Source of the DNA: Deltaproteobacteria bacterium
GTDB lineage: Bacteria; Desulfobacterota; Desulfobacteria; Desulfobacterales; UBA5852
Assembly (NCBI GenBank): GCA_020444045.1
Contig: JAHLLS010000009.1
Location: forward strand, 1-64,000
Direction of reading: 5' to 3'
Length of the DNA stretch: 64,000 nucleotides
Within the stretch, counting starts at the first letter, position 1; each line of letters opens with the position of its first letter. The position numbers were made by a program, and so were the translations under genes. Below are positions 52,901 through 62,928 of the stretch, piece after piece. Under the pieces are notes generated by a model. That model worked only from the letters and a program-made list of their open reading frames with translations, was not told the DNA's origin and did no database searches.

Positions 52901-53018
52901 GGTTTCGTAAAACGTCCGATATCCGCGTTACGCTTCATCCCTCGTCATTGCGGCGTATCGCAAGTACGCCTCTTTCCTCGGGATTCGCAAGCCTTGATCT
53001 CGAACTTTTTACGAAACC
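52901..53018. repeat. MITE-like element C, 118 bp
   Basis: The ends GGTTTCGTAAAACGTCC (52901-52917) and, reverse-complemented, GGTTTCGTAAAAAGTTC (53002-53018) match at 15 of 17 positions. The middle has a stem GGCGTA/TACGCC (about 52951-52970). It sits 46 bases before the activator start and 29 bases after the tkt stop codon, so it occupies the activator's promoter region. Confidence 0.7.
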
Positions 53019-53046
53019 TTCTGCGATATGATTTTTTTATAGGCCA

Positions 53047-55077
53047 TCACGCTTGGGGTTTTAAAATTTCGAGCGCTCGGCGAACCACATGCTCAACCGT
53101 AAAGCCGAATTTTTCCTGCACCACTGGCCCGGGGGCCGAAGCGCCAAACCCATTCATACCGATAATGGCACCCGCATCCCCCACGTAACGCTCCCAGCCC
53201 ATGGGAAGCCCCATCTCCACGGCCAGCCGCGTTTTGATGTCGGTCGGCAGCACGGTTTCCCGATAAGATGCCGGCATGGCCTCGAAAAGTTCCCAGCTGG
53301 GCATGCTGACCACGCGCGCCTTGACACCCTTCTCGGCCAGTCGCTCACGCGCCGCCATGACCAGATGGACTTCCGAACCGCTGGCGATCAGTATTATATC
53401 CGGCTGGCCGTCACCGTCCGCCAAAACGTACGCGCCTTTACCGAGTGAATCCTCTGGTGACAACGTGTCTCGGTCCAACACGGCAAGTTTCTGCCGCGTC
53501 AGGGCCAGTGCCACCGGGTGGTCCGTGGTCGTCACGGCGACGCGCCAGGCGTCGGCGGTTTCGGTGGCGTCTGCCGGCCGAATCACCGTCAAACCGGGGA
53601 TGGCACGCAAACTGGCCAGATGCTCCACCGGTTGGTGGGTTGGCCCGTCTTCGCCTACGGCGATACTGTCATGCGTAAACACATAAATAACCGGCAACCC
53701 CATCAGAGCCGCCAACCGGATGGACGGCCGCATGTAGTCGGCAAATACCAGAAACGTTCCGCCGTAAGGTTTTACACCGCCATGCAGCGCCATACCCGAC
53801 ATGATGGCCGCCATGGCGTGTTCACGGACCCCGAAGCGGATGTTGCGGCCTTCATAGCTGTTTTTCTGAAATTCCGCCGCTTCGTTGAGATACGTCTTGT
53901 TGGAAGGCGCCAAATCGGCCGACCCCCCCACCAGTGTGTCGATTTTGGCGGCCAGCGCGTTGAGAACCGTTCCCGATGCAGCGCGGGTCGCCACCGGCCC
54001 GTCGCTCGGTTTAAACGTCGGCACGTTGGCGTCCCAATCTTCCGCCAATCGACCGTCCAGGGCGCGTTGCAGCGTTTCCGCCAAATCAGAATGCCGGGAG
54101 CGATAAGCATCCATCAGCCCCTGCCAGGCGGCTTCAGCATCCCCGCCCCTTTCGAGCGCCAGCCGGAAGCGGGCCTGCACACCGTCCGATATACAAAATT
54201 CAGCATCTTCCGGGCATCCCAGGCATTTTTTGGTCAAACAGACTTCTTCCTTGCCCAAAGGCGCCCCATGCGCATCAGCCGTTCCGGCCTTGTTGGGGCT
54301 TCCGTAAGCAATCTGGGTTTTCAGCATGATCAGGGAGGGGCGTTGTTTTTCCTGTCGCGCCGCATCCAATGCGGCAGCGATAGCCTTGAGATCGTTGCCG
54401 TCTTCAATGGTCTGCACATGCCAATGGAAGGCGTCAAAGCGTTTTTGCACATCTTCGGTGAAAGCGATATCGGTACTTCCCTCGATGGATATCCCGTTGT
54501 CGTCATACATGACGATCAGACGCGCCAGGCCGAGATGGCCGGCCAGAGAAGCCGCCTCGGACGAGAGCCCTTCCATGAGATCCCCGTCACCGCACATGGC
54601 ATAGGTATAGTGATCGATGATGGCGGTGTCCGGCCGGTTGAAACAGGCCGCCAGGTGACGCTCTGCCATGGCCATGCCCACGGCGTTGGCAAACCCCTGG
54701 CCGAGCGGACCGGTGGTCGTCTCAACGCCCGGGGTATGACGGTATTCGGGATGCCCCGGTGTCTTGCTGCCCCATTGCCGAAAGTTTTTCAGATCATCGA
54801 GGCTGAGGTCATAACCGGTAAGATGGAGCAAACTATACAACAGCATCGAGGCATGACCGCCCGAAAGGACAAACCGATCCCGATTGACCCACTGGGGATT
54901 GGCCGGATTGTGCTTCAGGTACTGCGTCCAGAGGACGTAGGCTGCCGGGGCGAGTCCCATGGGAGCACCGGGATGCCCGGAATTGGCCTTCTGGATCGCG
55001 TCCATGGCAAGCGTTCGAATGGTGTTGATACACATGGTGTCGAGATTTTTCAAACCGGCAGACCCACCTTCTGTCAT
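53047..55077 (-). CDS. tkt: Transketolase
   Basis: 676 residues from the ATG at 55077, which has GGAGAT at a good distance; an ATG 9 bases earlier is too close to it. Thiamine-diphosphate enzyme that moves two-carbon units between sugar phosphates in the pentose phosphate pathway. [20 protein letters not shown] and [20 protein letters not shown] are N-terminal signatures, and [20 protein letters not shown] contains the ThDP-binding GDG motif. [20 protein letters not shown] and [20 protein letters not shown] belong to the second and pyrimidine-binding domain. It is transcribed alone. Confidence 0.96.
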   Translation of the reverse strand: MTEGGSAGLKNLDTMCINTIRTLAMDAIQKANSGHPGAPMGLAPAAYVLWTQYLKHNPANPQWVNRDRFVLSGGHASMLLYSLLHLTGYDLSLDDLKNFRQWGSKTPGHPEYRHTPGVETTTGPLGQGFANAVGMAMAERHLAACFNRPDTAIIDHYTYAMCGDGDLMEGLSSEAASLAGHLGLARLIVMYDDNGISIEGSTDIAFTEDVQKRFDAFHWHVQTIEDGNDLKAIAAALDAARQEKQRPSLIMLKTQIAYGSPNKAGTADAHGAPLGKEEVCLTKKCLGCPEDAEFCISDGVQARFRLALERGGDAEAAWQGLMDAYRSRHSDLAETLQRALDGRLAEDWDANVPTFKPSDGPVATRAASGTVLNALAAKIDTLVGGSADLAPSNKTYLNEAAEFQKNSYEGRNIRFGVREHAMAAIMSGMALHGGVKPYGGTFLVFADYMRPSIRLAALMGLPVIYVFTHDSIAVGEDGPTHQPVEHLASLRAIPGLTVIRPADATETADAWRVAVTTTDHPVALALTRQKLAVLDRDTLSPEDSLGKGAYVLADGDGQPDIILIASGSEVHLVMAARERLAEKGVKARVVSMPSWELFEAMPASYRETVLPTDIKTRLAVEMGLPMGWERYVGDAGAIIGMNGFGASAPGPVVQEKFGFTVEHVVRRALEILKPQA

Positions 55078-55272
55078 TTTAATCATCTCCCTCTGGCTAA
55101 AGCCGTCATCGTTACGAGCCGCAACGACGCTGACCCAAAAAGCGCCGTATCCATTATTGATTTCCCCGCCTCAAACATGTTGTTAACTGTTCGCTGTCTC
55201 TTGTGCGGCCAACGTCATCGTCCAACAACAACCAGTGCATTCATCACCGCCATCGACGCTCTCAAACCGGAA

Positions 55273-56142
55273 TTATAAGGCCCGCATCGATTCCGGCTTC
55301 AGCTGAATCTCCCCTTTTAGCGCACGGTCGATCAAATCGAGCGCATGCGCCTTGTCCGCCGGCATGTTAAGCTTCAGCGGCAAATAATTGGACGCGTGAT
55401 TCGCGTGAAACAAGCCACCGGACATTTCGGTATAGGCAATCATGATCCTAAGTTCCTGCAGCATGGCCTCGGGTGAAAGCAGTTCGAAGCGCCCGGCCTG
55501 ATAATCGTCGTATAGTGCCGTTCCGGGGATCAGCATCAGGCTCAGGGCGCCGACATATTCCGGATCGATGGCCGAGATCACCCGCCCGGTTTCCTGCGCA
55601 TGCACCATGCTGCGCTGAACACCGGCAATCCCCAGCAGCACCGTGATGGACAGTTTGATGCCGGCCTGTCGCAGCTTGCGACCGGCGTCGATCATGCCCT
55701 GGGCATTGGCACCCTTGCGCACAGCCGCCAGCGTGCTGTCGTCACCCGACTCCACCCCCATGTAGGCAATCCCAAGGCCGTTGGCATGAAGTGTCGCCAG
55801 TTCTTCGGCCGATTTCATGCGGATGCTTTTGGTGTTGGCATAAACACCCACCCGGGTCACCCACGGCAAACGCTGGCGAATGGATTGGAGGATACGCAAC
55901 AACCGTTTTTGGGGAATGATGAGGGCATCCCCGTCGCAAATAAAAAGGCGGCGCTGATGACGGCAGTGGGCGGCGGCAAACGCAATATCCGCGTCGATAA
56001 TCTCATCGGGCTTGATTTTGAAGCGCTCACCTTTGTAAGCCCCGCAAAAGGTGCACTTGTTATGCGAACAGCCCACCGTCGCCTGCAGCAGAATGCTGTA
56101 GGCCTCGCTGGGGGGGCGGATCATATTGCCCTCATAATGCAT
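55273..56142 (-). CDS. Radical SAM protein, Elp3/HemN-like
   Basis: 289 residues. VGCSHNKCTFCGAYKGERFK contains the CxxxCxxC cluster motif, and FICDGDALIIPQKRLL and IAYMGVESGDDSTLAAVRKG are the typical following strands (GDA and GxESG). VLLGIAGVQRSMVHAQETG is the next motif. Such stand-alone members are widespread in anaerobes and uncharacterised. No partner is adjacent; it lies 195 bases upstream of tkt on the same strand. The start could also be the ATG six codons later (MIRPP). Confidence 0.88.
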   Translation of the reverse strand: MHYEGNMIRPPSEAYSILLQATVGCSHNKCTFCGAYKGERFKIKPDEIIDADIAFAAAHCRHQRRLFICDGDALIIPQKRLLRILQSIRQRLPWVTRVGVYANTKSIRMKSAEELATLHANGLGIAYMGVESGDDSTLAAVRKGANAQGMIDAGRKLRQAGIKLSITVLLGIAGVQRSMVHAQETGRVISAIDPEYVGALSLMLIPGTALYDDYQAGRFELLSPEAMLQELRIMIAYTEMSGGLFHANHASNYLPLKLNMPADKAHALDLIDRALKGEIQLKPESMRAL

Positions 56143-56345
56143 CGTTCGTCATTCCTTTACGTCAAATGGGGAAGCGATCGAACAGCCCGTTAATTGACGC
56201 CTTGGGAAGCGTTGCGACCAACAATAACCAATTATCTTAGCGCAACCCGGTTGACTTGAGCAACCGTTTTCCCGTGCCGACAATCGGTTTCCAATCCGTC
56301 TATAACCGGACCGGCCGGTGACACCGGCAACAGCCCCGAAGCGCC

Positions 56346-57038
56346 TCAGATCAACCGCCACAGGGATCGCAAGACATCGTAAATCAGGGGCAGGAATATG
56401 CCGGGCAGCATGTTGCCGATGCGCAATTTTTTGATATCCAGAATATTCAAACCGATGGCGACAATCAGTAAACCACCCACGGCACTCATCTGGGACACCA
56501 CCGCCGGTGTCAAATAGGGTTTGAGATAGCTGGCGGTCAGGGTGATTGCGCCTTGGTAGACGAAAACAGCTACGGAAGAAAACATCACACCGATGCCAAG
56601 TGTGGACGCAAAAATAATGGACGTCACCCCATCCAGGAGGGATTTGGCAAAAAGAGTTTGATGATTGTCCGTCAAACCGCTTTCCAGTGCCCCCACGATC
56701 GCCATGGCCCCTACGCAAAAAACCAGACTGGCCGTCACAAACCCTTGGGATACCCCCTCGCCGGCACGCCCCAGACGATTGCCAATCCAGCGGCCAACCG
56801 CTTCCAGGCGGTCTTCGATATGCAATATTTCACCGATAACCGCACCCAGCGCCAGGCTGAAGATCACCAGCAGCAAGGCATCGGTCTGCAGGGCACTTTT
56901 CAGCCCAATCAGCAAGACCGCCAGGCCGATCGCCCCGATCACCGTTTCTTTGTATTTATCGGATATGCCGCGCCGCAGGGATACTCCCAGCAGGCTCCCG
57001 ACAATGATCGCGACGGTGTTGACAATGGTTCCCAGCAT
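56346..57038 (-). CDS. DUF554 family membrane protein
   Basis: 230 residues from the ATG at 57038 with GGAGG upstream. Seven or so membrane helices: LGTIVNTVAIIVGSLLGVSL, TVIGAIGLAVLLIGLKSAL and LVIFSLALGAVIGEIL, with EDRLEAVGRWIGNRLG between. These are the marks of DUF554 (YdfK/YqgA-like). The family is thought to be a transporter or channel, but no substrate is known. The gene appears alone. The 203 bases after it contain no gene. Confidence 0.85.
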   Translation of the reverse strand: MLGTIVNTVAIIVGSLLGVSLRRGISDKYKETVIGAIGLAVLLIGLKSALQTDALLLVIFSLALGAVIGEILHIEDRLEAVGRWIGNRLGRAGEGVSQGFVTASLVFCVGAMAIVGALESGLTDNHQTLFAKSLLDGVTSIIFASTLGIGVMFSSVAVFVYQGAITLTASYLKPYLTPAVVSQMSAVGGLLIVAIGLNILDIKKLRIGNMLPGIFLPLIYDVLRSLWRLI

Positions 57039-57213
57039 GGTGTTCCTCCCGGCGGAATGGCCGCCCGACACATAGTGAATACCGCCGCAAAATGCAATCC
57101 TAAATCCGCCGCGCCATCGTAGCCTGCCGCCGACGCAGACCGTGCGCCGCAGTCTTCAACCGGGGAAGTTCCGATTTACGTCAAGATGGTGTTCAAAAGG
57201 AAGAGAAAACGCT

Positions 57214-57528
57214 TCAGGCCGCGCCGGGGGGATCGGTGTTCGGTCCTTCGGATTCGCTTGCAGCCGCCTGGCGGATGTGATCCTGGACCAGAAAATCATA
57301 AAACCGGCGTGGCTCGGGTTGCCGGATATAGCGCCGGATGTGACGCATCAAATAGTCACAGGTTGCGGCTTCGCCATCGTGCCACAGGCGAAAGACAAGC
57401 AGGCGCTGGAGGCGCTTGTCGTCCTTGTCCCTGTCGGGCACCATCCGCATGACGCGACGTAAAACAAACATCGCCGCCCCCCGGCGATTTTCAAGTTCAA
57501 TAATATTGTGGTTCATTGGCGTTTTCAT
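57214..57528 (-). CDS. Hypothetical protein, 104 residues
   Basis: Begins MKTPMNHNIIELENRRGAAM. The middle part is helical and basic (VLRRVMRMVPDRDKDDKRLQ, then RLLVFRLWHDGEAATCDYL), and the tail is acidic and Pro-rich. There is no signal peptide. Codon usage fits the genome. No clear ribosome-binding site precedes ATG 57528 or the ATG at 57516. Not recognised. Element D lies upstream. Confidence 0.5.
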   Translation of the reverse strand: MKTPMNHNIIELENRRGAAMFVLRRVMRMVPDRDKDDKRLQRLLVFRLWHDGEAATCDYLMRHIRRYIRQPEPRRFYDFLVQDHIRQAAASESEGPNTDPPGAA

Positions 57529-57601
57529 TTTTGGTTGGACACTTGCGTATGGTAAGCCTCCTTTCCGTCATCGCAAGCCGCTTCGACATGGTTTGACTTA
57601 A

Positions 57602-57760
57602 TGCTGCTGTTCGTCAAATCTCGGTTACGCAACGAGATGGCCGAGCGCCCAACATACCAGGCGCACGAAGCGCGAATACCCTGTGTATTCAAGCGCCGCG
57701 CAACGCCGTAGGTCGGGATGCATCGGCCGGCGAATGCCGTCGTATTGACGAACAGGAGCA
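57602..57760. repeat. MITE-like element D, 159 bp
   Basis: The ends TGCTGCTGTTCGTCAA (57602-57617) and, reverse-complemented, TGCTCCTGTTCGTCAA (57745-57760) match at 15 of 16 positions. An internal stem GAATAC/GTATTC flanks a CCTGT loop. A minus-strand frame of 78 codons passes through it and is not a gene. The element fills most of the space between the 104-residue gene and the hybrid kinase (57529-57892). Confidence 0.7.
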
Positions 57761-57892
57761 CTTAACCCGCGTTGTCGCCCCCGAGAGCATTATGGAAGAT
57801 GTTGAAAAAAAAGCAAATCCATATTAAAATATGGCAATACGGTTTGACACCGTTCCCCACCAAACGGACCCGACAGGCCTGAGGACTAGCGA

Positions 57893-59947
57893 ATGGAAAG
57901 CGGCAGTACAGCCAATCCCATCAAAGACCTGCGCAAGGCGCTCGAGAAAGAGACCCGCACACGGCAGGCCTTGGAACACCAGCTGAGTGAGGCCCTGACC
58001 CTCCTGCAAAACACGATGAAAGACCGGGAAAAATTCCGCAATCTCGTTGAAGACACAACGGCCGTTATTTTCGCTACCGACCCCAAGGGCATGATCGTTT
58101 ATATCAGCCCCATCATTCACGCTTTCACCGGCATGTATCCGGAAGACTTGGTGGGCCGTGAATTCATGACCCTGATTCACCCGGAAGACCAGCGCCGGCT
58201 GCAGAAAGTCCACGAGCGCGTCATCACCGGCGATCTTCGCTCCATCGAATACCGTATCCGACACAAACACCACGGGTATTGCTGGGTCCGGTCTTTCAGC
58301 CGCCCGCTGGTCAACGACGGGGTATTCAAAGGCTTACGCGGCGTCATGGTGGACATATCGGATCTGAAAAGCGCCGAAGCCGCTTTCCGGGAAAGCGAAA
58401 AAAAATACCAAACCATCGTGGAAAGCATTGAAGAAGGATATTTCCAAGTCGATCTCAAAGGCTATCTGACCTTCGTAAACACGCCGCTATGCCGGATCGT
58501 CGGCTATTCCCGCGATCAGCTCTTGCTGACCCATTTTCGAAAATATTTTTCCCGCCCTACCGCGCGTTATCTTTTTGGTCTCTTCAATCGGGTTTTTCGA
58601 AGTGGAATCCCGGCGACCAATCAGGACTTTGAGGCCCGCCGCAACGACCAGCGTATGATTCTGGAAATTTCCGCTTCTCTGGTGACGGACCGGGATGGTC
58701 AGCCGACAGGGTTTCGCGGCATGTTGCGCGATATCACCCATCTGCGGCGCGCCGAAGAGGAACGGCAGGAATTGGAAGAACAACTGCACCATGCCCAGCG
58801 TATCGAGGCCATTGGCACCCTGGCGGGCGGCATTGCCCACGACTTCAACAATATTCTCATGGGCATGCAGGGCAATATATCACTCATGCTGATGCGCATG
58901 CCACCGGCCAACCCGCTGATACAGAAACTTCGCAATATGGAGCAGTATGTCAAAGACGGCGCAAGCCTTACCCGTCAGCTGCTGGATTTCGCCCGCACCA
59001 AACAACGCCAGACCGCAGTGACCGATCTCAACGAGCTGGTTCGCAAAACAGCCGACATGTTTGGCCGCACCAAACGGGAAATCACCATCGATACCGAACG
59101 GTTAAGGGCCAGCTGGCCGGTCCGGGTCAACCCCGGCCAACTTGAACAGGTATTGATGAATCTTTTTGTGAATGCCTGGCAAGCCATGCCTGAAGGCGGC
59201 CGCCTGACCATCGAAACAGAAGACGGCACGCTGGATATGAAGTCCGTTCACCCGTTCGGCCTGAACCCCGGGCGCTATGTTACCATACGGGTTCATGATA
59301 CCGGCATGGGGATGACCGAAGCGATCCTGCCGAAAATATTCAACCCTTTTTTCACCACCAAGGAACGCGGCCGGGGAACCGGTCTGGGCCTGTCTTCCGC
59401 ATACGGCATCATCAAAAACCACCGCGGGTTTATCAAGGCCGCCAGTCAGATCGGCAAGGGTTCGGTTTTCACGATCTTCCTGCCGGCTTCCGCGTCGCCG
59501 GTGCAATCCGAAACCGAAACCATGCTGGAACCCCTGTCCGGCGCCGGAACGATCCTGGTGGTGGACGATGAGCAGTTCATCACTGAAATCACCGGCGAGT
59601 GGCTGCGGGAACTGGGCTACCAGGCCATCGGAGCTTCAAGTGGCCAGGAAGCACTGACCATTTTCGAAACCCATCGGGATGCCATCGATCTCGTTATTCT
59701 GGATATGGTCATGCCCGGCATGAACGGCAGTGAAACCTTTGACCGGCTGCAAGCCATCGATGCCGATGTCAACGTTCTCCTGATCAGCGGCTATGGACTG
59801 GACGGTAAGGTGGAAAAAATTCACGGACTGGGTTGTCGGGGATTCCTTCAAAAACCGTTTACGATTATCCAACTCTCGGAAAAAATAAAATCCATCCTGG
59901 CGAAACGCCCGTCTCGGAACATCGGTGTCGTGCGACGGATGGAGTAG
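57893..59947 (+). CDS. Soluble hybrid histidine kinase: PAS-PAS-HisKA-HATPase-REC
   Basis: 684 residues, no membrane helices. A short coiled coil ([20 protein letters not shown]) leads to PAS 1 (about 46-160) with its PAC tail, then PAS 2 (about 170-290). The phospho-acceptor is His316 in [14 protein letters not shown]. The ATP lid is seen in [34 protein letters not shown] and [14 protein letters not shown]. The C-terminal receiver has Asp604 in [12 protein letters not shown] and Lys in LQKPFTI. Nothing adjacent is an obvious output, so it probably feeds a phosphorelay. Confidence 0.94.
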   Translation: MESGSTANPIKDLRKALEKETRTRQALEHQLSEALTLLQNTMKDREKFRNLVEDTTAVIFATDPKGMIVYISPIIHAFTGMYPEDLVGREFMTLIHPEDQRRLQKVHERVITGDLRSIEYRIRHKHHGYCWVRSFSRPLVNDGVFKGLRGVMVDISDLKSAEAAFRESEKKYQTIVESIEEGYFQVDLKGYLTFVNTPLCRIVGYSRDQLLLTHFRKYFSRPTARYLFGLFNRVFRSGIPATNQDFEARRNDQRMILEISASLVTDRDGQPTGFRGMLRDITHLRRAEEERQELEEQLHHAQRIEAIGTLAGGIAHDFNNILMGMQGNISLMLMRMPPANPLIQKLRNMEQYVKDGASLTRQLLDFARTKQRQTAVTDLNELVRKTADMFGRTKREITIDTERLRASWPVRVNPGQLEQVLMNLFVNAWQAMPEGGRLTIETEDGTLDMKSVHPFGLNPGRYVTIRVHDTGMGMTEAILPKIFNPFFTTKERGRGTGLGLSSAYGIIKNHRGFIKAASQIGKGSVFTIFLPASASPVQSETETMLEPLSGAGTILVVDDEQFITEITGEWLRELGYQAIGASSGQEALTIFETHRDAIDLVILDMVMPGMNGSETFDRLQAIDADVNVLLISGYGLDGKVEKIHGLGCRGFLQKPFTIIQLSEKIKSILAKRPSRNIGVVRRME

Positions 59948-59980
59948 CAGGCGTATCCCCCGCACGACACCTGAAGACGC

Positions 59981-61678
59981 CTAAAGGCCCGGCATAGCGG
60001 TTTCAAAAGGCCAGGCGACCACGCCCCCCTCTATAAACCAGACCCGATCGATACCGGCGGCATTGAGGATACGCTGGGCTTCGTAGCCCCGCATACTGAC
60101 TTTGCAATAGGTTAAAATGTCCCGATCGCGCGGCAGTTCCGCCACGCGCTTCCGCAGTTGGGACAGGGGGATATGAACCATATCGGTGTGGGGAATCCAC
60201 TCCATCTTGGCTTCATCGGGGGTACGAATATCCAATAGAAGGCAGTCTTGCGTGTCCATCATTCGTTTGGCCCGCAGGGGCGGAATGCCGGCGGCCAGAC
60301 CATCCAGTTTGTTGGTCAGCACATGGGCACAAACGGCCAGGGGGTCGATCGGTGGTGCGAACGGCGGCGCATACCCGAAATCGATATCCGCCAGTTGATC
60401 CAGAGTGCCGCCGAAATAAATCACGCTGGCCGCGACGTCCAAGCGTTTGGCGCCATTGCCCATCCCGGCCACCTGCACGCCGAGCAATTTGCGGTCCCGC
60501 CGGGACGCCAGCATCTTGATCGCGAATAAGCGGCTCGCCGTCATATAGTGCGGGATATCCTGACCGGACCAGGTTGTCACTTCATAATCGATTCCCAGCG
60601 CGCGCACCATGCGCTCGCTCAAACCGGTGCGGCCCAGGGTGTAGTCGAATACCCGCACCACGCTGCTGCAGGTAATCCCGCTGAAGGGCGTCGGCCGGCC
60701 GGCAATGTGGTTGGCGATGACGCGGCCATGTTTGTTGGCGGTCGATCCTAACGGAACATAGAGCGGGTCACCCACCTGGCGATGGATATACGCATTGGGA
60801 ACGCAATCGCCGCCGGCGTAGATGTCCGGATCACTGGTCTGGCAGTACTCATTGACCACAATGCCGCGGTTGCACTGCAATCCGGCGGCCCGGGCCAGGT
60901 CGTCATTGGGGCGCGTCCCCACTCCGATGACCACGAAATCAGCCGCGATTTTCTGTTTGTCGGTCACCACGGTATCCACCCGATCGCCGCCCTCCAGAGC
61001 GGTCACGGTTTCACCGAGCACCAGTTCCACATCGTTATCCGCCATATGGATCTGGGCCACCCGGGCGATGTCTTCATCCAGGATACCGGGCATGATCTGC
61101 TCTGCCATCTCAACCATCGTGACCTCCAGACCACGATTGACCAGGGCTTCGGCCATTTCCAATCCGATAAATCCCGCCCCCACCAGAACGGCTTTCTTGA
61201 GCCCCTGACGTTCGATTTCCGCCACCAGGCTAGCGGCATCGTCCGGATGCGTCATGAACCAGACATTTTTGAGATCCACGCCGGGTATCGGCGGTTTGAA
61301 GGGGCGCCCGCCCGTCGCCAATACCAGTTTATCATATGGCAAATCTTCCTCCTGCCCGCTTTCCAGATGGCGCACCCGGACCTGTTTCGCGGCACGGTCG
61401 ATCACCAAGGCTTCGGTCCGGGTCAGGGTTTCAAACCCCTTTCCGTCTCTAAAAAATTCCGGTGTCCGGGAAACGCCCGCCGGGGTATGGGTCAGTGCAT
61501 TGATGTTGGAAAACGTCCCTTCGACGTAATAGGGCAGACCGCAGGCGCCATAGGACACCAATTCGCCTTTCTCCAGCATGGTCACCTGGGCATCCGGCAG
61601 CAACCGCATGAGACGCGCCGCTGCTTTCGGGCCGCAGGCCACACCACCGATGACCAGTACACGCAGATTTCCTGACAT
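59981..61678 (-). CDS. CoA-disulfide/persulfide reductase fused to rhodanese
   Basis: 565 residues. An FAD/NAD(P)H-dependent disulfide oxidoreductase (RVLVIGGVACGPKAAARLMR, then AVLVGAGFIGLEMAEALVNR) with a single redox Cys in SYGACGLPYYVEG, as in CoA-disulfide reductases and persulfide reductases. The dimerisation domain follows. The last 100 residues are a rhodanese domain with Cys in DILTYCKVSMRGYEAQRI. Enzymes of this design reduce CoA-persulfide and polysulfide with NADH. In a sulfur-metabolising organism it likely handles sulfane sulfur or oxidative stress. It converges on the hybrid kinase with 33 bases between. Confidence 0.93.
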   Translation of the reverse strand: MSGNLRVLVIGGVACGPKAAARLMRLLPDAQVTMLEKGELVSYGACGLPYYVEGTFSNINALTHTPAGVSRTPEFFRDGKGFETLTRTEALVIDRAAKQVRVRHLESGQEEDLPYDKLVLATGGRPFKPPIPGVDLKNVWFMTHPDDAASLVAEIERQGLKKAVLVGAGFIGLEMAEALVNRGLEVTMVEMAEQIMPGILDEDIARVAQIHMADNDVELVLGETVTALEGGDRVDTVVTDKQKIAADFVVIGVGTRPNDDLARAAGLQCNRGIVVNEYCQTSDPDIYAGGDCVPNAYIHRQVGDPLYVPLGSTANKHGRVIANHIAGRPTPFSGITCSSVVRVFDYTLGRTGLSERMVRALGIDYEVTTWSGQDIPHYMTASRLFAIKMLASRRDRKLLGVQVAGMGNGAKRLDVAASVIYFGGTLDQLADIDFGYAPPFAPPIDPLAVCAHVLTNKLDGLAAGIPPLRAKRMMDTQDCLLLDIRTPDEAKMEWIPHTDMVHIPLSQLRKRVAELPRDRDILTYCKVSMRGYEAQRILNAAGIDRVWFIEGGVVAWPFETAMPGL

Positions 61679-61960
61679 AAATCGAATTCCTTTCTCAAAT
61701 GAAGTGAATCTGAACCGACGTCGGTTTCACTGTAACCGCTTGATTGGTCCGCTGATTTATAGGAGTTCCCGCACGCGGGATCAACCGTTTTTCACCCGAT
61801 GACCCTCCCTTTCAGCCAATTAATTTGACTTTTAGCGGGATGATTCCGTATAAATTCATTATTTCACTCTTCTCGACCGTTTCCGATCGTAAGTCAACCT
61901 TTCCGATGCCAGGTTTATAAAGGTGCCCGGCACCCAACTTCTCAGACGAAAGGATACGGA

Positions 61961-62878
61961 ATGCGCGTCACTTATCAGCAAATTCTCTGCGCCATCGATC
62001 TTTCCGATGCTTCCGACCAGGCCATCGCCTACGGCATCGCCTTGGCACGTGAATTCCAGGCCCACCTGCTCATTTGCCATTGTATCGACCTGCCCGCCCC
62101 TTCGATTTACGGGGAGGCCTACCTTGCGCCGGAAGAACAATTGAACCGGAATATCGACTATGCCGGACGATGGATCGCGGAACGCATGGAAAACTGCGGG
62201 GTGGCGTGGGACCCCCTTCTTGTCGTAGGGCATGCCGCCGATGAAATCAACCGGGTGGCCCGAGAGCGTTCAGCGGATATCACACTGACGGCGACACGCG
62301 GTCGCCGGGGATTGAAACGGCTGCTGCTGGGGTCCGTCACCGAACGCCTCATGCGCACCTTACCCTGCCCGCTGCTGGTGATCCCTGCGCACCAGGAGCA
62401 AGGCGATGCGGCGCCGAAAGGCGCCTTGCGCTTCAAAAAAATAATGGTGGGGTGTGACTTCTCGCCGGATGCCGACCTGGCATTCCGGAATGCGTTGCGC
62501 ATGGCACAGGAATTCCAGGCCGAACTGCACCTGGTTCACATCATCGAGACCCCGCTGTATACGGAAACGCTGAAGCCTGCTTTTGCGCATCGACCGACAT
62601 CATCGATCGTCATTCAGGATTTCCTGCAGTCCAAACTGGACGGTTTGGTGCCGGAAGACGCCCGGCACTGGTGTCATCCGGTTACCACGCTGGAGGAGGG
62701 GCAACCCTATGCCCGGCTGCTGGGGTATGCCGAGACGCAGGCGATCGACCTGATAGTGCTGGGAGTTCGCGGTCATGGCCTGATGGGAACCCTGTTCGTG
62801 GGTTCCACCACCGACCGCATCATACGGCAGGCACCCTGCCCGGTCCTCTCGGTCTGCCCCAACGCCCGTAACGCCTGA
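61961..62878 (+). CDS. Tandem universal stress protein
   Basis: 305 residues made of two UspA domains (about 1-145 and 155-300). The first starts with YQQILCAIDLSDASDQAIAY and ends in LKRLLLGSVTERLMRTLPCP; the second starts KIMVGCDFSPDADLAFRNAL and ends HGLMGTLFVGSTTDRIIRQA. The second domain keeps the GxxG...GS nucleotide-binding pattern, suggesting ATP binding. AAAGG precedes the ATG. It is convergent with GAPDH. Confidence 0.93.
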   Translation: MRVTYQQILCAIDLSDASDQAIAYGIALAREFQAHLLICHCIDLPAPSIYGEAYLAPEEQLNRNIDYAGRWIAERMENCGVAWDPLLVVGHAADEINRVARERSADITLTATRGRRGLKRLLLGSVTERLMRTLPCPLLVIPAHQEQGDAAPKGALRFKKIMVGCDFSPDADLAFRNALRMAQEFQAELHLVHIIETPLYTETLKPAFAHRPTSSIVIQDFLQSKLDGLVPEDARHWCHPVTTLEEGQPYARLLGYAETQAIDLIVLGVRGHGLMGTLFVGSTTDRIIRQAPCPVLSVCPNARNA

Positions 62879-62928
62879 CGAGCCGGGGAAGTCCGACGGA
62901 GTCCCAACGTTCCGCCCGACAGGAGCGG

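Noticed and set aside
57525-57761. 78-codon minus-strand frame before the hybrid kinase
   Set aside because: It is read through MITE-like element D; no family resemblance.
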